Origin: Prolixibacteraceae bacterium
GTDB taxonomy: Bacteria; Bacteroidota; Bacteroidia; Bacteroidales; Prolixibacteraceae
Direction: 5' to 3'
Assembly (NCBI GenBank): GCA_027858715.1
Contig: JAQICD010000131.1
Location: 1 to 38,613, forward strand
DNA length: 38,613 nucleotides
Positions 34,964-38,613 of this stretch are shown in pieces. Position 1 is the first letter of the stretch. Every line of letters starts with the position of its first letter. Under the pieces are notes generated by a model that worked only from the letters and a program-made list of their open reading frames with translations, searched no databases and was not told the DNA's origin. A program made the translations under genes and the position numbers.

Positions 34964-36028
34964 TTATTTATTTCTTACTCTTAGTACAGTCGATATTGGC
35001 AAATGGTCTGAATATTCAACCTTATACCGCTGATAATTATATCCTTCAAAATAGTCGGAGTAAAAAATATAGTCGATTCGATAAGGTGGAAGTTTGCCTC
35101 TGTAGGTATTTGATATTCCACTTCCCGATTCTACAAAAGCATCAATTAACCCATTGCCAACTACCTTATACGTGTACGAAAGTGGCGTATCGTTAAAGTC
35201 GCCACATACAATTACCGGATACTTGCATTTCTCAATATGTTCGGACAGTTCATCAACTTGCCTGGCTCTTTTAATATATGCATTGCGCATTTTACTACCT
35301 ATTAATTTCATTTCCTCAATTTTCCGGACTTCAAAACCCAGGGTGTCAATTACCGAATACTCATCGGGTTTAATGCCAAACGATTGTAAGTGGCAATTAT
35401 ACACACGAATTGTATCAGTGCCAATAAAAATATCGGTAAACATTACCATGTTTCCGCTATCCTCAAATCGAATTTCACCCATGTTTATAATTGGATACTT
35501 CGAAAAAGTTACTGGTCCGTCCCATTCACTTTGATGAGCCAACTGGCAATGATTGATTCCCGGAAACCGTTTTTTTAACTTAATCGGATTCAATTCGCCT
35601 GTACGCTGAAGCTTTGTTTCCTGTAAACAAATAATGTCGGCAAACTGAGCAGCAATGAATTCAATTGCATTTTCATCCGAATCGCTATTTTCAAGATAAG
35701 AGTAGAAATGATGCACGTTAAAAGATAAAACTTTAAAACTTTCATCGTCCACTTTATTCACCACAGGTTTTAACTGTATGTAATTTCCGTGAATACCTAT
35801 ACCAATTGCGATAGTTATAAGCGGGATGGCTGCATATTTCCACTTTACAATAAGCCAAAACAAAAGGATGCCTGCATTGCTCCACAATAAATAAGGATAT
35901 GCAAGCCCAAGCAATACCGGTATCCAAAAACGCTCGGGACTAAATACCGAGACGGTATATGAAGCCAGTAAAAGTATGGCAGATATTATTGTAATAATTA
36001 AAAGGCTATATCGTACTATTTTTCTCAA
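34964..36028 (-). CDS. Membrane-anchored endonuclease/exonuclease/phosphatase-family protein
   Basis: The 354-residue product has three membrane helices (about 7-29, 33-60, 66-82) and then an EEP domain from residue 95: VLSFNVHHFYSYLE, IICLQETKLQ, VVCGDFNDTP-like VCGDFNDTP, and YSDHLPIS near the C terminus. Catalytic residues are therefore present. The start appears to be TTG at 36026-36028, as no ATG lies in frame before the membrane helices. The active site would face the periplasm, and substrates could be nucleic acid or a phospholipid; the sequence does not decide. Confidence 0.87.
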   Translation of the reverse strand: MRKIVRYSLLIITIISAILLLASYTVSVFSPERFWIPVLLGLAYPYLLWSNAGILLFWLIVKWKYAAIPLITIAIGIGIHGNYIQLKPVVNKVDDESFKVLSFNVHHFYSYLENSDSDENAIEFIAAQFADIICLQETKLQRTGELNPIKLKKRFPGINHCQLAHQSEWDGPVTFSKYPIINMGEIRFEDSGNMVMFTDIFIGTDTIRVYNCHLQSFGIKPDEYSVIDTLGFEVRKIEEMKLIGSKMRNAYIKRARQVDELSEHIEKCKYPVIVCGDFNDTPLSYTYKVVGNGLIDAFVESGSGISNTYRGKLPPYRIDYIFYSDYFEGYNYQRYKVEYSDHLPISTVLRVRNK

Positions 36029-36057
36029 ATCAGAATAATTTAAAAACCAATTAGCAT

Positions 36058-36065
36058 CAAATATA
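36058..36065 (-). promoter_or_regulatory. Candidate -7 box for the membrane EEP gene
   Basis: TATATTTG on the minus strand fits TAnnTTTG and lies 29 nt before the TTG start, which would give a short leader. A TTG at the ideal upstream distance is missing. Confidence 0.35.
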
Positions 36066-36100
36066 CAAACACATAAGATAAAAATAGGTGTGTTCGGTAA

Positions 36101-36118
36101 AATTTGCGAAATTTGCGA
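36101..36118 (+). repeat. Two tandem 9-nt repeats before rluB
   Basis: AATTTGCGA occurs twice in direct succession (36101-36109, 36110-36118) and is followed by AAATTT, so a third partial unit may be present. It ends 11 nt before the start of the pseudouridine synthase gene. It may be a regulator site or chance repetition. Confidence 0.6.
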
Positions 36119-36129
36119 AAATTTATTTC

Positions 36130-37002
36130 ATGAAAAGAAAAAACAGCCAGGATAACCAGGGAAGGCGAAACAGGAAACAGTTTTCAAAGAAGCAAACCAC
36201 AGAAAATAGTTCGCAAGGTCAACGCAAATCAACTCCCGGCAAAAATACAAGGGGAGACAAACCTCCACGCAGAAAGACTGGAATTAACCCATTGGAGCCA
36301 TTGAGATTAAACCGTTATCTCGCTAATGCAGGTGTTTGCTCGCGCCGCGAAGCCGATAAATATATTGAGTCGGGCTGTGTTACTGTGAATGGCAAAATTG
36401 TATCGGAACTTGGGGTTAAAGTTTCGTTAAGCGATGACGTAAAGTTTAATGGTCAATCCCTTAACCCACAACGGAAAGTATATCTTCTGCTTAACAAACC
36501 CAAAGGATTTGTAACTACTACCGACGATCCGCAAGAGCGCAAGACGGTTATGGATTTGATAAGCAAAGCCTGCTCGGAGCGAATTTATCCGGTAGGCCGT
36601 CTGGATAAAGAAACATCAGGTGTACTGCTTTTTACAAACGATGGCGATCTATCAAAAAAACTCACCCACCCCAGCCATCAGAAGAAAAAAATATACCATG
36701 TTTTCCTCGATAAACCATTAACAAAAGCCCACTTACTGGAAATTGCTCACGGCATTGAACTGGAAGACGGACTTATTTCGGCCGACAGCATCAATTATTC
36801 AAATGAAGACGACAAACGAGAAATCGGTATTGAAATACATTCGGGTCGTAACCGTATTGTGCGACGCATCTTTGCCCATTTTGGTTACGAAGTCAAAAAG
36901 CTCGACCGAGTGTACTTTGTTGGTCTCACCAAAAAAAATCTCCCGCGTGGCAGGTGGCGTTTTCTTACCCAAACAGAAATAAACCAATTAAAAATGCAAT
37001 AA
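36130..37002 (+). CDS. RluB/RsuA-family rRNA pseudouridine synthase
   Basis: RluB-type enzymes make a pseudouridine in 23S rRNA. The ATG at 36130 (MKRKNSQDNQG) is preferred over an in-frame GTG 14 codons upstream that would span the 9-nt repeats. The 290-residue product has a basic low-complexity start (about 1-50), an S4 domain (LRLNRYLANAGVCSRREADK near residue 58) and the synthase domain with YPVGRLDKETSGVLLFTNDG (catalytic Asp). GRNRIVRRIFAHFGYEV near 240 is also typical. RsuA and RluE are close relatives, so the exact target base is unsure. Confidence 0.92.
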   Translation: MKRKNSQDNQGRRNRKQFSKKQTTENSSQGQRKSTPGKNTRGDKPPRRKTGINPLEPLRLNRYLANAGVCSRREADKYIESGCVTVNGKIVSELGVKVSLSDDVKFNGQSLNPQRKVYLLLNKPKGFVTTTDDPQERKTVMDLISKACSERIYPVGRLDKETSGVLLFTNDGDLSKKLTHPSHQKKKIYHVFLDKPLTKAHLLEIAHGIELEDGLISADSINYSNEDDKREIGIEIHSGRNRIVRRIFAHFGYEVKKLDRVYFVGLTKKNLPRGRWRFLTQTEINQLKMQ

Positions 37003-37037
37003 ATCTGTAATTAAAACTAAACCAAAAAGACTCATTA

Positions 37038-37523
37038 ATGGACAAAGATGCCTTTTTAAATATTATTACAGAAAATCAGGGGATTATACACAAAGTATGT
37101 GGCATCTATTGCGATACATTGGAAGATAGAGAAGATCTGTTTCAGGAAATTGTTGCCCAATTATGGCGGGCTTTTCCTTCATTCAGATCTGAATCAAAAA
37201 TATCAACCTGGATGTATCGGGTTTCGCTGAATACAGCTATAACCCACTTTAAAAGGGATAAACGAAGACCCGACAAGGACAACATGGAATACAACAACCT
37301 TCATGTTCCAGATGTAGCTTATGATTCTACATACGAAGAAAACCTGAAGCTGTTGCACAAAGCCATAGAAGGACTTACAGGAATTGAGAAATCAATAATT
37401 TTACTTTATCTCGAAGATAAAAAATATGAAGAGATAGCAGAAATTGTGGGAATAACACAAAATTACGTGCGGGTAAAAATGAACCGTATCAAAGCGAAAC
37501 TGAAAAAATTGTTGGGGGATTAA
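37038..37523 (+). CDS. ECF-type RNA polymerase sigma factor
   Basis: The 161-residue product has sigma-70 region 2 (about residues 10-75: EDLFQEIVAQLWRAFPSF, then STWMYRVSLNTAITHFKRD) and region 4 with a helix-turn-helix (about 100-158: IEKSIILLYLEDKKYEEIAE, then YVRVKMNRIKAKLKKLLG). It is the ECF layout without a region 3 or extra domains. The next gene starts 1 nt after the stop, so it is probably its partner. No typical FecR-like anti-sigma domain or SusC/TonB genes are nearby, so this is not a standard carbohydrate or iron-uptake switch. Confidence 0.92.
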   Translation: MDKDAFLNIITENQGIIHKVCGIYCDTLEDREDLFQEIVAQLWRAFPSFRSESKISTWMYRVSLNTAITHFKRDKRRPDKDNMEYNNLHVPDVAYDSTYEENLKLLHKAIEGLTGIEKSIILLYLEDKKYEEIAEIVGITQNYVRVKMNRIKAKLKKLLGD

Positions 37524-37524
37524 A

Positions 37525-38220
37525 ATGGAACTGGATAAATTGAAATCTGCATGGGGTAAGGTTTCGTCGGAAAGCAACGAACACAAATACTCCGAAGAGC
37601 AAGTTGGAAATGTGCTCAATAAACGGACAAAAGATATTATCGGTAAAATAAAGAGAAACATTTATATTGGTTTAGGTATTGTTCTCGTTTGGGTTAGCAT
37701 AAGCATTATTGCTGAACTATTAACAAGTTCCTTACTCGATAATCTTGTCGGAAAAGATAATTCAGAGATAGTTTTATTTTGGGGATTAATAGTTGACACC
37801 GTATTGTACATTCTCATAATTGGCTCATTAATTGCCTTTTGGTTTAAATTCAACAAACTTCAGAAAGACTACAATCGAAGTGTTGGTCTTGAACAGAACA
37901 TCACGCAACAAATAAATCTGATAAAATGGTATCGGAAAATGTTTTACCTGGTGTTGGTTATTGTACTGGTTGTTATAGCCGTTGCTTTCAGTACTGGATT
38001 TTTATTAGGTATAGAAGAAGCTGGAGAAGCGGGTTTAAACATGTCAAACGAAGGTTTCTTAGCGTGGGTGATTTTTATAGTTGCATTTATTGTTGGATTG
38101 TTTATAATTCTGGGCATCTACTATTTGCTCTTTAGCCTGTTTTTTAAGCGCTTATATGGCAGGCTATTGATAAAACTTAACGAAACATTGAAAGAATTAC
38201 AAGAACCAGAAAGTGTATAG
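37525..38220 (+). CDS. Four-helix membrane protein, possible anti-sigma factor
   Basis: I do not recognise a named family. The 231-residue product has a polar N-terminal part of about 45 residues (MELDKLKSAWGKVSSES...), four strongly hydrophobic segments (about 48-72, 85-112, 138-160, 175-205) and a short charged tail. The start lies 1 nt after the sigma-factor stop, which implies translation coupling. A cytoplasmic N terminus next to membrane helices would suit an anti-sigma factor, but no zinc-binding anti-sigma motif (HxxxCxxC) is seen. The role is therefore inferred from position only. Confidence 0.8.
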   Translation: MELDKLKSAWGKVSSESNEHKYSEEQVGNVLNKRTKDIIGKIKRNIYIGLGIVLVWVSISIIAELLTSSLLDNLVGKDNSEIVLFWGLIVDTVLYILIIGSLIAFWFKFNKLQKDYNRSVGLEQNITQQINLIKWYRKMFYLVLVIVLVVIAVAFSTGFLLGIEEAGEAGLNMSNEGFLAWVIFIVAFIVGLFIILGIYYLLFSLFFKRLYGRLLIKLNETLKELQEPESV

Positions 38221-38335
38221 AGTCTGAGATTAAGGTTGAGGTTAAGGTTGAAATCAGTCGCATCATTTACAAGTCGTTTGTGAAGCAATAGATTATTAGA
38301 TAAAAGACTATAGACATTATACTGATACTTCTTGA

Positions 38336-38398
38336 TATTTTCTAAACACTGCTGTCTGGTTAAAATTTTCTTTACCGGACAACAGTATTTTCTAAACA
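38336..38398. repeat. Short inverted-repeat element between 13-nt direct repeats
   Basis: TATTTTCTAAACA occurs at 38336-38348 and again at 38386-38398. Between the copies lies a 37-nt stretch whose ends are inverted repeats: CTGCTGTCTGGT (38349-38360) and ACCGGACAACAG (38374-38385), with one mismatch and one G-T wobble. The layout looks like a mobile-element footprint with a target duplication, but it is too short to code for anything. Confidence 0.65.
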
Positions 38399-38421
38399 AA
38401 ACAATTGTCTTCAATTGTTTT
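38398..38421. terminator. Perfect 10-bp hairpin, possible terminator
   Basis: AAAACAATTG (38398-38407) and CAATTGTTTT (38412-38421) form an exact stem with a 4-nt loop. The stem is AT-rich and ends in only four T residues, so terminator strength is uncertain. It lies about 180 nt past the last gene on the + strand. Confidence 0.4.
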
Positions 38422-38523
38422 CAACAATCTGATAACAAACCACATAACAACTAAAAAGACAACTGTAATTTTTCAGAGAATAGCCTGAATTCTACCAGGG
38501 CAACCGCATTTAAGATTTCAAGC

Positions 38524-38580
38524 CACGAATGCACGAATAAATTTAATATTTTGACAATTCATACAATGAATTGATTCGTG
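38524..38580. repeat. Nested dyad repeat with CACGAAT/ATTCGTG arms
   Basis: CACGAAT occurs twice on the left (38524-38530, 38532-38538) and its complement ATTCGTG at 38574-38580. Inside lies an exact 8-bp stem-loop, CAATTCAT (38555-38562) and ATGAATTG (38566-38573). It looks like a dispersed intergenic palindrome of the REP or MITE kind, but a genome is needed to tell. Confidence 0.5.
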
Positions 38581-38613
38581 TATTTCAATGGTGAAATCCA
38601 TTTGCAGCTCAAT

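Larger units (their letters stand above)
38221..38613. other. Gene-free, repeat-rich end of the window
   Basis: No convincing gene is seen in 393 nt. The stretch starts with two copies of a 12-nt unit close to TTAAGGTTGAGG (38231-38254), continues with an inverted-repeat element bounded by 13-nt direct repeats (38336-38398), a perfect 10-bp hairpin (38398-38421) and a nested dyad near the end (38524-38580). The hairpin may act as a weak terminator for the sigma-factor operon. Confidence 0.7.

Noticed and set aside
34957-35196. 79-codon + frame after ispF
   Set aside because: It runs antisense to the catalytic end of the membrane EEP gene and has no coding features.
38121-38414. 97-codon minus-strand frame with an Asn-Leu repeat
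   Set aside because: It covers the end of the membrane-protein gene and simple repeats; the NLNLNL stretch is due to the hexamer repeat.
1-38613. CRISPR arrays, complete insertion sequences, rRNA genes or a phage
   Set aside because: No regularly spaced repeats, transposase, integrase, phage structural genes or rRNA stretches were seen on either strand.

Overview
The window looks like a chromosomal segment from a member of the Bacteroidota, most likely the Bacteroidales/Marinilabiliales side (this placement is inference). The evidence is the AT-rich coding style, weak ribosome binding sites, promoter boxes of the form TAnnTTTG, the cysteine-poor form of ribosomal protein L36, and type IX secretion genes (gldJ, porU, porV).

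Positions 1-9568 hold the distal part of the S10-spc-alpha ribosomal superoperon, all on the + strand: the tail of rpmC, then rpsQ, rplN, rplX, rplE, rpsN, rpsH, rplF, rplR, rpsE, rpmD, rplO, secY, a gene-poor gap, infA, rpmJ, rpsM, rpsK, rpsD, rpoA and rplQ. It ends in a terminator plus a perfect palindrome that also serves the convergent next unit. Two points stand out: rpsE has no ATG/GTG at its expected start, which falls on ATT, and map, usual in this spot, is missing.

Positions 9685-12883 (minus strand) carry M23 endopeptidase, MerR regulator, Nif3-like protein and a coiled-coil zinc-ribbon protein, read in that order. alaS (+) follows, with an unusually GC-rich middle. Next comes a minus-strand tRNA-Val(UAC) with a near-ideal promoter and a 24-nt copy of its own 5' half downstream, then an 81-residue HTH protein with its own terminator.

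Positions 16441-22106 form a putative peptidoglycan-sugar salvage locus: a secreted GH3-beta-lactamase fusion (minus), diverging from a NamZ-type exo-muramidase lipoprotein and a sodium:solute symporter (+). A beta-helix lipoprotein and an overlapping secreted EEP-family hydrolase follow. Convergent cca (minus), thioredoxin (+) and murF (minus) come next.

Positions 28030-34456 hold gldJ (minus) diverging from porU-porV (+), three parts of the type IX secretion/gliding machinery; ispF follows porV by 3 nt. The last part has a membrane-anchored EEP hydrolase (minus), an RluB/RsuA-type pseudouridine synthase, an ECF-like sigma factor and a four-helix membrane protein (+). The final 390 nt have no convincing gene but are rich in repeats, including a short inverted-repeat element bounded by 13-nt direct repeats.

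No complete insertion sequence, CRISPR array, integrase or rRNA gene was seen.
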